Of a stretch of DNA of 49,624 nucleotides, positions 7,150 to 14,675 are shown one piece after another. Within the stretch, counting starts at the first letter, position 1. Each line of letters begins with the position of its first letter. The notes under the pieces are model-generated. The model saw nothing but the letters and a program-made list of their open reading frames with translations, had not been told where the DNA came from and ran no database searches. The stretch is from Allopusillimonas ginsengisoli (GTDB lineage Bacteria > Pseudomonadota > Gammaproteobacteria > Burkholderiales > Burkholderiaceae_B): positions 1 to 49,624 of the forward strand of contig RAPG01000019.1 in the NCBI GenBank assembly GCA_005239165.1, written 5' to 3'. Both the position numbers and the translations under genes were made by a program.

Positions 7150-8961
7150 TCAGGTCCCACCATACAACTGCGTGAACAGCTGCTCCTGCGCGGCATCACG
7201 CTGAACGCGCCACTGTTCCAGCGCATCCGCGATCGCCTTACTTGCCGCCTGTTCGCTGGCGTGCCATGGGTTGTCAGTGGATACCGGCTGGCGCGCTTGC
7301 TTGGCCCATGCGGCCGCGAAAGGCACCCACGCCATCGCGGGCGTGATCTGCGGCGAGAACAGGTAGCGCTGCATGCGCATCGGGTGCCCCCATTTTTGCA
7401 GGAAGGACGATGCTGGGTTGGCGCTGGCCTTGATCCATGGACTGATCCAGGTGCGATAGATAGATTCGTTCCACTGAGACAGTGCATCTACCTTCTCGAA
7501 CGCCTGGCGTGGATACTCGAAGTGCAAGTCCTCAACGCGGCGCTCTTCGAAGTGCACACTAAGCTTTGCAAGTGCGGCTTTGTGAGAGTGCGGCCTGGCG
7601 GTGTCGTCTGAGACGGTTTCATCGGCGAAGGTGTCAATCTTCATTTCATACAAACCCGGCGCCAGGTCCTTGTATGCTTCGATATTTTCCAGGATCGCTC
7701 GATGCTCATGCTGAGCTACGGTGGCAGACACGAAAATGCCTAGGTGCCCCACGTGCGTATTGAGCAGGTAAATGATGCGCTGGCCCGCCGCCTTCAGCGC
7801 TGCGGTGTCCGGGTAAATGGCTGGCACCCAGGCAAGGGCTTGGTGCGGCGGCGTAATATTGTCGCCACTCGAGGCAAACACGACGATGGGGTTGCGAATT
7901 TGCTTCAGGTCGATGACGCAGGCGGCATGATCTTCCATGTCGCAAATATCAAGACGCACCTGACCCTGTTCCAGGCGATTGCCTATGAACAGGTTCTCGA
8001 CGGTGGCCAGTATCTCCTCACGGCTAAGGAAATAATAGCTCGACCACCAGCGTTCGAATTCAAGAAAGCGCTCGCGTTCGGTGTCGACGTTAGCGAAGAG
8101 GTTGTAATTCTTTTGCCACAGGGTATTGGCTGGATTAAGCTTCTCGAAGTTCTCGACCAGCCAGGCGCCATCGAGTCGGCCGCCGTTAAGATCGGCCATC
8201 AGATGGGTCAACCACGCGCCTCCCAGCAGTCCGGCGGCCAGCCGCATCGGATTGACGTCTTCGGCTCCTGCCCAATACGAGAGAGGCGAACCATTGAGCA
8301 CCGCTGGCCCGTCGAGGCCCTCACAGTCGGCGGCTAGCAGTGCTACTGCCCAACCCCCTTGGCAATTGCCGTACAGAATGGGCGCGAAGCCATCATGGCG
8401 TCTGGCAACTTCCTCGGCAAATGCACGCAGCACATGAATCACGTCGGCCAGTGTCTGGCCCGGGCACGGTTCGGGATAGAAGATCGCAAAATAGGTCGGG
8501 TGGCCTTGGTGGAGTGCGACGCCAACTTCAGAGTCGTGCTTGAAGCCGCCAATGCCCGGCCCGTGTCCGGCGCGTGGATCGACTACCATCACTGGCCGTA
8601 GGTCTTGCCGTTCGAAGTTGCTCGCATGCGTCGGTCCGCAACGTGTGATGCGCAGCAGCGCATAGTTGGCCGGCCGCTCGAATGTTCGTGCGTCGAGAAT
8701 CATCTCGTGATCAAAATCGAGCAGCGGCGGCTGCCCGGCACGCTCGTGCGCCAACATGTTGTCTCCGCGCTCGCGCAGCACGTCAAGGAACAGAACGCTA
8801 CGCTGAACCATATCCACGTAGTAGTTAAACGCTTCTGTCCACGCCGACGGCGCTTCGGTCATCTCGCTGGGAGGCGCTACAGGCATGGCCGTGATGCTTG
8901 CCTTGGTCTTCTTGCTCGCCGACTTGATCGGGGTTCGTTGGCGTTTCGAAACGGTGGTCAT
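7150..8961 (-). CDS. DUF3141 protein, PHA-synthase-like alpha/beta hydrolase
   Basis: The 603-residue protein has a Lys/Ala-rich leader (1-30) and an alpha/beta-hydrolase core like that of polyhydroxyalkanoate synthases. The nucleophile elbow is YGNCQGGWAV with Cys200, as in PhaC. The likely partners are Asp367 in SSGDNITP and His406 in HVGHLGIF, so the triad appears complete. Proteins of the DUF3141 family that I know are longer (about 700-800 residues), so the C-terminal region may be shortened; the frame ends at LYGGT. An AAGGA-type site precedes the ATG at 8961. Substrate is unknown. The setting among metal-resistance genes is notable, and two tiny ORFs with good ribosome binding sites lie just upstream in the same direction. 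Confidence 0.8.
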   Translation of the reverse strand: MTTVSKRQRTPIKSASKKTKASITAMPVAPPSEMTEAPSAWTEAFNYYVDMVQRSVLFLDVLRERGDNMLAHERAGQPPLLDFDHEMILDARTFERPANYALLRITRCGPTHASNFERQDLRPVMVVDPRAGHGPGIGGFKHDSEVGVALHQGHPTYFAIFYPEPCPGQTLADVIHVLRAFAEEVARRHDGFAPILYGNCQGGWAVALLAADCEGLDGPAVLNGSPLSYWAGAEDVNPMRLAAGLLGGAWLTHLMADLNGGRLDGAWLVENFEKLNPANTLWQKNYNLFANVDTERERFLEFERWWSSYYFLSREEILATVENLFIGNRLEQGQVRLDICDMEDHAACVIDLKQIRNPIVVFASSGDNITPPHQALAWVPAIYPDTAALKAAGQRIIYLLNTHVGHLGIFVSATVAQHEHRAILENIEAYKDLAPGLYEMKIDTFADETVSDDTARPHSHKAALAKLSVHFEERRVEDLHFEYPRQAFEKVDALSQWNESIYRTWISPWIKASANPASSFLQKWGHPMRMQRYLFSPQITPAMAWVPFAAAWAKQARQPVSTDNPWHASEQAASKAIADALEQWRVQRDAAQEQLFTQLYGGT

Positions 8962-8999
8962 GATTGGCTCGTCCTTTTAATAAATCGATGGTGGATGGG

Positions 9000-9215
9000 T
9001 TAGCAGACAGTGAGCTTTGCGTGACACGAGGTCGGCATCAGTAAACTGTCGGCAACCTGAGGAATCGCTGCAGCGTTGGCCTCGCCGGTATCGATGTGCA
9101 GTCCGAGTCGGTACTCTGCGGTGACACACACCGTCGCTTCGACGTCGAGTGCGAAGGCTTGCGTCGACGATACATTGGTCTGATTGGCGCGGCACCAGGA
9201 TCCAGGCAGGCGCAT
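9000..9215 (-). CDS. small unknown protein upstream of the DUF3141 gene
   Basis: A 71-residue frame starts at an ATG preceded by GAGGGAG five bases upstream, a strong ribosome binding site. The product has the segment FALDVEATVCVTAEYRLGLH and three or four cysteines, with no membrane helix or signal peptide evident. It ends 38 bases before the DUF3141 start, so both could be on one transcript. I do not recognise a family. It could also be the remnant of a larger gene. Confidence 0.4.
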   Translation of the reverse strand: MRLPGSWCRANQTNVSSTQAFALDVEATVCVTAEYRLGLHIDTGEANAAAIPQVADSLLMPTSCHAKLTVC

Positions 9216-9230
9216 CTGGGCTCCCTCGCG

Positions 9231-9344
9231 CTAGCTCCAGCAGCCGCCTTGAACTAGGTGGAACTCCTGGTCCACGGCCACGCCGCTGAAATCACTGCGT
9301 TGGAGCACCGCTGCGCGCAGCACGAGGGATGAAGAACGAATCAT
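9231..9344 (-). CDS. possible 37-residue protein, first ORF of the DUF3141 transcript
   Basis: The frame starts at an ATG with AGGAG six bases upstream and encodes MIRSSSLVLRAAVLQRSDFS followed by GVAVDQEFHLVQGGCWS. It ends 15 bases before the next small ORF. No family is recognised. The ribosome binding site and tandem spacing are the only support. Confidence 0.3.
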   Translation of the reverse strand: MIRSSSLVLRAAVLQRSDFSGVAVDQEFHLVQGGCWS

Positions 9345-9429
9345 TGCAACTCCTGATGGCCGCAAATCTTGCAGCGGAATGATGTCGGAATCTAAGTAGA
9401 TTAGCTGTCGCGTGCGCACAGGAAGATGA

Positions 9430-9472
9430 CCCACGCATTACATTCATGTCATGTACATGTCATTTGCGTGGG
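9430..9472. promoter_or_regulatory. nested inverted and direct repeats, candidate metal-response operator
   Basis: An 8-base inverted repeat, CCCACGCA (9430-9437) and TGCGTGGG (9465-9472), encloses a core with two direct copies of ATGTCAT (9446-9452 and 9456-9462) and the palindrome CATGTACATG. Read on the minus strand, 9452-9437 gives TGACATGAATGTAAT. As I remember it, this closely resembles the cop-box pattern bound by CopR-type copper response regulators (TGACA, four bases, TGTAAT). It sits about 90 bases upstream of the small ORFs that lead to the DUF3141 gene. Function is inferred. Confidence 0.5.
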
Positions 9473-9828
9473 CGATGGGCGTATCCGCATTGCGCGGCAG
9501 CCAGCATTGAGCCGCCACTTTGAGGAGGGAACCTCAGGGTCTTTCATGGAATTTCTGATGGTGGAGGACCAAGAGAAGACGGGCAAGTCATCAGGCATAA
9601 TGCAAAAGTATCAGAGCACCCAGGCGAGTGACGGAGCTTGCCGGCGTTTGGGCTTATCTCCCATAAGACCATAGTGACGCCACGATTGATGTGGAAACAG
9701 GTCTTGAGATCGTTTGACGTTACCACACGTTCAACACTAACGAACTAGACATTGACTGCACTCATGCGTATCTACTCCCGCATGACACGAAAATAACGTT
9801 TTGATCACGAGATTTTAATTGGCCCATG
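9473..9828. other. intergenic stretch without a supported gene
   Basis: Short frames exist on both strands here (for example one starting near 9546 on the plus strand and 9726-9544 on the minus strand), but none has recognisable protein character together with a good start. I see no tRNA, no insertion-sequence ends and no clear terminator. Confidence 0.5.
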
Positions 9829-10272
9829 TTAATTCGACAGCCGCACTTGGCGCCTTAGGATAAAAAGAATGGCTGGTGGTAGCACTAACCATTGCCCAAG
9901 CGGAGCTAATCCGGTGCCAAGAATAGGCAGAATAGGCATCGAATCTGCGTATGTCCAGCGATGAAGCAGTTCTGTTGCTATTGCCTCAAACGCGATAGTC
10001 ATGATTATTCCAGGCAAAAGGAACAAGGCAAGTGATGATGCAGACGGATGAAGAAACCACGCTCTACTCTTTCGCAAATACGCAACGAACCAGAAAGCGA
10101 TTACTACCATTGTGGCATCGCCCACGGAGGCCTGTATGCAGGCGAGATTGATCTGCGCCAAAGATGCATTCTCAGGATAGGAAAATAGCGGCATCTGCAG
10201 CATTTCCCAGATAAAGTTGATGGCAAGTGCGATGAAAAACAGATTAATTTCCACTGATTTTGTTATTTTCAT
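9829..10272 (-). CDS. conserved four-helix membrane protein of unknown function
   Basis: The 147-residue product has about four membrane helices (about 9-27, 48-65, 81-98 and 122-140). Its conserved-looking blocks are NFIWEMLQMPLFSYPE after helix 1, GDATMVVIAFW in helix 2, ATELLHRWTYADSMPILPILGTGLAPLGQW before helix 4, and a basic C-terminal end (RRQVRLSN). I have seen this pattern as a small unnamed membrane-protein family in diverse bacteria, but I know no function. It stands alone on the minus strand, with long non-coding stretches on both sides inside the metal region. Confidence 0.65.
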   Translation of the reverse strand: MKITKSVEINLFFIALAINFIWEMLQMPLFSYPENASLAQINLACIQASVGDATMVVIAFWFVAYLRKSRAWFLHPSASSLALFLLPGIIMTIAFEAIATELLHRWTYADSMPILPILGTGLAPLGQWLVLPPAILFILRRQVRLSN

Positions 10273-10719
10273 ATTGATTCTTTAGTGATCCATAAGATGT
10301 GTCTTTATGAGAGTTGTAGCTCTGGCACACAGACCGCCCGTCTTTTAACGATTTTCATTAGTGGACGAACCATGCAATTATGACTTATTGCTATCTTGGG
10401 GTGGTGCTCAATGCCGCAGGTTGATCTTCATGATTAAAAATCCACCTTCATACGATACTAACCTCTCCATATATTAATAATGTTGCCTACATTTTCAGGC
10501 AACGAGCTACTTGATTCTTAATATTTTTTCATCAATTTTGTGGATTGAGCAAGACCATACGAAGTGCCACCTCATTGCAGAATAGCGCTTGTACATAACA
10601 AACATGTAATGAAGTTGTAATCTAACTGACAGGTAGAGAACACTACACTGCCTAATATCGTGTTAATTCATGGCTATCTTGGATGTTCTGGTTGATTTAC
10701 TGATCTTTAGGAAATAATA
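10273..10719. promoter_or_regulatory. AT-rich divergent intergenic region with hairpin and TGTAAT direct repeats
   Basis: This 447-base gap separates the divergent genes at 10272 and 10720. It has a hairpin with 7-base arms GTTGCCT (10482-10488) and AGGCAAC (10497-10503). Two direct TGTAAT copies (10605-10610 and 10616-10621) are spaced exactly 11 bases apart, one helical turn, as expected for an OmpR-type response regulator. The same hexamer occurs in the candidate sites at 9437 and 13899. No gene is supported here. Confidence 0.45.
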
Positions 10720-10980
10720 ATGAAGTGCAATATGAAGATTATGATCAAGTATGCGCTCGGTCTGGGCGCCATCATTATCGTGGCGTACTCAGTTTTTCCC
10801 GCCGCCCGTGAATGGATTGCAGCCGCCTCCCCATTCTTGTTCTTCTTGATTTGCCCACTGATGATGCTGTTTATGATGAAAAGCATGCAGTCGTGCGACA
10901 AGGAGCAACAGACCAAAAATAGCCAAGTCGATACAACCGCTTCCAAACCATTGCTTGACCACGCCCCGATCAAGGACTAG
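10720..10980 (+). CDS. small DUF2933-like membrane protein
   Basis: The 86-residue product has two membrane segments (about 10-27 and 34-53) with the block FLFFLICPLMMLFMMKSMQSC, which resembles the CPLMHLFMH core of DUF2933 proteins, followed by a polar tail. Cys and Met residues in the second helix suggest a link to copper, but that is inference. AGGAAA lies about 7 bases before the ATG. It is 195 bases upstream of the copper ATPase and in the same direction. Confidence 0.6.
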   Translation: MKCNMKIMIKYALGLGAIIIVAYSVFPAAREWIAAASPFLFFLICPLMMLFMMKSMQSCDKEQQTKNSQVDTTASKPLLDHAPIKD

Positions 10981-11128
10981 CCAGACTAAGGCAGACAACA
11001 AAAACAGCCAACCAGGCAACGACGATGCAACTGATGGACATACATGGAATTGCCTATAGCGCGGATGGCGAACAGTTGCTTATCTCGAGCTTCATGCTGA
11101 CGACATGATTTATCACTAAATTATCAAC

Positions 11129-11155
11129 CAACCGCGCGTGACGCGCCAACGGTTG
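11129..11155. promoter_or_regulatory. inverted repeat upstream of the copper ATPase
   Basis: Arms CAACCG (11129-11134) and CGGTTG (11150-11155) flank a GC-rich core that itself holds GCGCGT and ACGCGC arms. It ends 20 bases before the ATPase start codon, in the leader. It could be an operator or an mRNA hairpin near the ribosome binding site. Confidence 0.35.
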
Positions 11156-11175
11156 ACGACAAGAAAGGATGCAAG

Positions 11176-13596
11176 ATGAACGCGACAAGAGACCGGATCG
11201 GCAAGAACGCGGAGGCTGATCAAAGCTATGATACGGTCCCCGAAGGCTACTCTGGAGCAGTCTATACCTGTCCGATGCACCCTGAGGTGCGCAACACCGA
11301 GGAAGGCTCCTGTCCGAAATGCGGTATGTTCCTGGTGTCTGAGTCAGAAGTCTCAGATGAGACGCATCAGGGCCATAACCATGAAATGGATCATGGCCAC
11401 ACAACACATGCACACGGGCCGGTTCCTGGTGGCGTGAAGGGTGGACAATATGACACCGTGCCGCAAGGCTATTCGGGCACGGTCTATACCTGCCCAATGC
11501 ACGCCGAGGTGCGACGTACGGAGCCGGGGTCATGTCCGATTTGCGGTATGGGGTTGGAACCAGAAACCGTGAGCCTCGAAGATGACGGCCCGAATCCCGA
11601 ACTGGTAGATTTCACTAGACGGTTCTGGGTTGGTGCGGTGCTGACGATTCCGATATTAGTTCTGGCGATGGGCCCGTACGTTGGATTTACATATTTGATG
11701 CAAGCGTTCGGAGAACGCACTTCACTCTTGATCGAGTTAGTTCTTGCGACGCCGGTTGTACTCTGGTCGGGCTGGCCGTTTTTCGTGCGTGGCTACAATT
11801 CATTGCGCACACTGAATCTCAACATGTTCAGCCTGATCTCGATGGGGGTCGGCGCAGCCTATCTGTTTAGCATCGTGGCGGTGGTCGCACCCGAACTATT
11901 CCCTGAAGGGTTCCGTGACACAAACGGCAACGTTGGCGTCTATTTTGAAGCGGCCGCCGTGATTGTGGTTCTGGTCCTGCTGGGACAGATGATGGAGTTG
12001 CGGGCGCGCGAAGGTACTGGTAAAGCGATCCGGGCGCTGCTCGATATGGCTGCCAAGACCGCGCTCGTCATACGGCGTGACGGTACCGAAGAAGAAATCG
12101 ATCTTGACCAAGTGCAACTTGGTGATCACCTGCGGGTGCGCCCCGGCGATAAGGTACCGGTGGATGGCGTGGTTGTCGAAGGTCGCTCGTCCGTGGATGA
12201 ATCGATGCTCTCGGGCGAACCCGTTCCGGTCGAAAAGGTTGCGGGAGAGCCTGTCACTGGGGCCACGATCAACGGCACTGGCAGTCTTGTAATCGAGGCG
12301 ACACGCGTGGGTGCCGACACCGTGCTCAGCCAGATTGTGCAGATGGTCTCAAACGCGCAGCGTAGCCGCGCACCTATTCAGAAATATGCCGACAAGGTGG
12401 CCGGGATGTTCGTGCCCGCCGTCATCGTCATCGCGATTCTATCGTTCATTTCCTGGGCGATCTGGGGACCGGAGCCCGCACTAGCCTATGGACTCGTCTC
12501 TGCGGTGGCTGTGCTCATCATCGCCTGCCCTTGCGCACTTGGGCTGGCCACACCGATGTCAATCATGACGGCGACCGGACGCGGTGCACAGATGGGCGTG
12601 CTGATCAAGAACGCCGAGGCACTGGAGCGCTTCGAGAAGATCGACATCCTCATCGTGGACAAGACTGGCACCCTGACCGAAGGCAAACCCAAGCTGGTCG
12701 CGGTTTTGCCTGAGGCGGGACATGATGAAGCCGAGGTGCTGCGCCTTGCGGCCTCGCTTGAGCGGGGATCTGAACACCCGCTGGCGGAGGCTATCGTGCG
12801 CGGGGCCGAGGAGCGTGGCGTCGAGTTTGCCAAGGCCGAGGACTTCGAGGCCGTAACCGGCAAGGGCGTCAAGGGTCGGGTAGACGGCAAAGCCGTGGCT
12901 CTCGGCAATGCAGCTCTGATTCGGGATCTGGGGCTCGATAGTGGCGCGCTGGTCGAAACCGCCAACGCGCGCAGGGACGACGGCGAGACGGTCATGTTCA
13001 TCGTGCTGGATGGTGTCATTGCAGGGCTGGTGAGTGTTGCCGACCCGGTCAAGGAAACCACGCCTGCCGCGCTTAAGGCGCTGCATGAGCAAGGCTTTCG
13101 GATCATCATGGCGACCGGCGACAACGAACGCACGGCACAGGCAGTCGCGAGCCGGTTGGGCATCGATGAGATCCGGGCCGACGTCCTGCCCGAGGACAAG
13201 GTCAACATCATCAAAGAATTGCAAGCCAAAGGGAAAAAAGTGGCGATGGCTGGCGATGGGGTCAATGACGCGCCTGCTCTGGCACAGGCCGATGTCGGCA
13301 TTGCCATGGGCACCGGCGCTGACGTGGCCATCGAAAGCGCTGGCATTACCTTGGTCAAGGGCAATCTCGACGGCATCGTTCGGGCCCGAAAACTGTCACA
13401 CGCGACCATGCGCAACATCCGTCAGAATTTGTTTTTCGCGATGATCTACAACGCTGCAGGTGTCCCGATCGCGGCAGGCATACTTTATCCATTCCTCGGC
13501 ATCTTGATCGGTCCGATCTTTGCCGCCTTCGCGATGAGCGCCTCGTCGCTGTCAGTCGTGCTAAACGCGCTAAGGCTGCGGCGGGTCAAAGTCTAG
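11176..13596 (+). CDS. copA: copper-exporting P1B-type ATPase with two N-terminal His/Cys metal domains
   Basis: This pump exports Cu+ from the cytoplasm using ATP. The 806-residue protein begins with two copies of a short heavy-metal domain (YTCPMHPEV...CPKCGM at about 30-51 and YTCPMHAEV...CPICGM at about 104-125), separated by a His-rich linker (HQGHNHEMDHGHTTHAHG). It has no classical HMA domain (GMTCxxC). The core shows the actuator SGEPVPV, the metal site IACPCALGLATP (Cys near 449-451), the phosphorylation motif DKTGTLTEG (Asp near 495), SEHPLAEA, and GDGVNDAPAL near 693. The last helices carry YN and MSxSS, which fit Cu+ (P1B-1) specificity. AAAGGA precedes the ATG. A hairpin follows the stop. 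Confidence 0.93.
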   Translation: MNATRDRIGKNAEADQSYDTVPEGYSGAVYTCPMHPEVRNTEEGSCPKCGMFLVSESEVSDETHQGHNHEMDHGHTTHAHGPVPGGVKGGQYDTVPQGYSGTVYTCPMHAEVRRTEPGSCPICGMGLEPETVSLEDDGPNPELVDFTRRFWVGAVLTIPILVLAMGPYVGFTYLMQAFGERTSLLIELVLATPVVLWSGWPFFVRGYNSLRTLNLNMFSLISMGVGAAYLFSIVAVVAPELFPEGFRDTNGNVGVYFEAAAVIVVLVLLGQMMELRAREGTGKAIRALLDMAAKTALVIRRDGTEEEIDLDQVQLGDHLRVRPGDKVPVDGVVVEGRSSVDESMLSGEPVPVEKVAGEPVTGATINGTGSLVIEATRVGADTVLSQIVQMVSNAQRSRAPIQKYADKVAGMFVPAVIVIAILSFISWAIWGPEPALAYGLVSAVAVLIIACPCALGLATPMSIMTATGRGAQMGVLIKNAEALERFEKIDILIVDKTGTLTEGKPKLVAVLPEAGHDEAEVLRLAASLERGSEHPLAEAIVRGAEERGVEFAKAEDFEAVTGKGVKGRVDGKAVALGNAALIRDLGLDSGALVETANARRDDGETVMFIVLDGVIAGLVSVADPVKETTPAALKALHEQGFRIIMATGDNERTAQAVASRLGIDEIRADVLPEDKVNIIKELQAKGKKVAMAGDGVNDAPALAQADVGIAMGTGADVAIESAGITLVKGNLDGIVRARKLSHATMRNIRQNLFFAMIYNAAGVPIAAGILYPFLGILIGPIFAAFAMSASSLSVVLNALRLRRVKV

Positions 13597-13601
13597 GCTC
13601 T

Positions 13602-13625
13602 GTCTGGCGGAGCAATCCGCCAGAC
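13602..13625 (+). terminator. perfect hairpin after the copper ATPase
   Basis: GTCTGGCGGA (13602-13611) and TCCGCCAGAC (13616-13625) form a perfect 10-base stem with a GCAA tetraloop, six bases after the stop codon. No T-run follows, so it may act as a weak terminator or as a 3' end stabiliser. Confidence 0.6.
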
Positions 13626-13714
13626 ATCGTCAATACCTGAGCCGCAAGAAGAGCTTAACTTCTGATCTTGCTAGTGACATATCAGACTCATCGTTGTAGG
13701 CGGTTCTGCTTACG

Positions 13715-13882
13715 ATGTACTTAAGGACTTCGGATCCGTCACCTGCGATATCGGCTGAGTATCTGCATGTCGACAAAGAGATTGGGCTCCTTGCTTTAGC
13801 ACAGGTTCTCGCGTCTTTCGTTGATGCTGATGATCACGCCTTATTCAATAATGAGCCACATTTTTTGAGCCGTCGCACATGA
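13715..13882 (+). CDS. possible 55-residue ORF of unknown function
   Basis: The frame from the ATG at 13715 encodes MYLRTSDPSPAISAEYLHVD and continues through GLLALAQVLASFVDADDHAL to LSRRT. The composition looks protein-like, but there is no ribosome binding site and no recognised family. It may be the remains of a larger gene. It lies in the gap between the ATPase and the Met-rich protein. Confidence 0.25.
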   Translation: MYLRTSDPSPAISAEYLHVDKEIGLLALAQVLASFVDADDHALFNNEPHFLSRRT

Positions 13883-13887
13883 AGCAG

Positions 13888-13905
13888 CATTACGTAACTG
13901 TAATG
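13888..13905. promoter_or_regulatory. CATTAC-N6-GTAATG dyad, candidate copper-response operator
   Basis: The sequence CATTACGTAACTGTAATG has perfect 6-base arms with a 6-base spacer and contains TGTAAT (13899-13904), the hexamer also seen near 9437 and 10605. It lies about 240 bases upstream of the Met-rich protein, DUF302 and multicopper oxidase genes. Regulation by a CopR/CusR-like protein is inferred; no such regulator gene is in the window. Confidence 0.45.
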
Positions 13906-14146
13906 ATGGCGTCATCGCTTCGTCAGAGGTGGGTCGGTAACATGATCAATAAGCAGCACCGCTGTCACTTTTGATGCTAGTCCGTCTTGAACCGGAGATC
14001 CGATAATGCTTCAAGTACGCCCTATTTCCATTAGTGTCGTCCCAGATTAGAACGCGGGCGATATACACGCTCCAAACTGAGTTTCGCATCGTACACAGAG
14101 TGGTCCCACACAGTCATAACCATCTTTAGCTGACCAGGAGTTCAAC

Positions 14147-14665
14147 ATGACCTACGTTCGTACTTTTTTATCTATCGCCATTCTGACCAGCGCCGCTCTG
14201 GCAACCTCAGCCTGGGCCAGCACTGGTGATCAACATGACGGCCATCACGCGACGCTTGACACTGCCACCCAAGTCGGCCAAGCGCAATCAGAAGTCACGG
14301 GTGCTACTGCTCCCGACTACGCTGGGCAAATGAAGGATATGCAGCAAATGCACAGTAAGATGATCAGTGCAAAAACGTCAGACGAGCACAATGCGCTGAT
14401 GGCTGAACACATGAAACTCATGCAGGGCGGAATGAACATGATGGGTAGCATGGACCACGCGAACATGATGGACGGTGGCATGGGCGGTGGCATGGGCGGT
14501 AGCATGGGCGGTAGCATGGGCGGTGGCATGGGCGCAGACGCTGCAACGGACAAACCGGCTGACATTGCCGCGCGCCAGGGCCTGATGGAACAGCGTATGG
14601 ACATGATGCTGTCCATGATGCAGATGATGATAGACCGTATGCAGACGGTCCCAGCTACCAAATGA
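14147..14665 (+). CDS. secreted Met- and His-rich copper-binding-like protein
   Basis: The 172-residue product has a signal peptide (cleavage near AWA, residue 25), a His-containing start to the mature chain (DQHDGHH), and more than 30 methionines in motifs such as MKDMQQMHSKM, MGGMGG-type repeats and a helical C-terminal MEQRMDMMLSMMQMMIDRM. Methionine-rich periplasmic proteins of this kind bind Cu+ through thioether groups; that role is inferred. AGGAG lies 7 bases before the ATG. The gene begins a three-gene run with DUF302 and the multicopper oxidase. Residues about 110-129 come from a 12-bp tandem repeat, so length may vary between strains. Confidence 0.75.
   Translation: MTYVRTFLSIAILTSAALATSAWASTGDQHDGHHATLDTATQVGQAQSEVTGATAPDYAGQMKDMQQMHSKMISAKTSDEHNALMAEHMKLMQGGMNMMGSMDHANMMDGGMGGGMGGSMGGSMGGGMGADAATDKPADIAARQGLMEQRMDMMLSMMQMMIDRMQTVPATK
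14474..14533 (+). repeat. five tandem copies of a 12-bp unit inside the Met-rich gene
   Basis: Five units of GGTGGCATGGGC or GGTAGCATGGGC follow each other without interruption (14474, 14486, 14498, 14510 and 14522). Each encodes Gly-Gly/Ser-Met-Gly. The unit length is a multiple of three, so copy-number change would alter Met number without a frameshift. Confidence 0.9.
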
Positions 14666-14675
14666 GGGATCAGCC

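Noticed and set aside
7744..8337. 197-codon plus-strand ORF within the DUF3141 gene
   Set aside because: Shadow frame opposite conserved hydrolase motifs; no supporting start site.
12486..13418. Long antisense ORFs under the copper ATPase (also 12559-13224)
   Set aside because: They are shadows of a high-GC gene whose real frame has complete P-type ATPase motifs; no ribosome binding site or family character.
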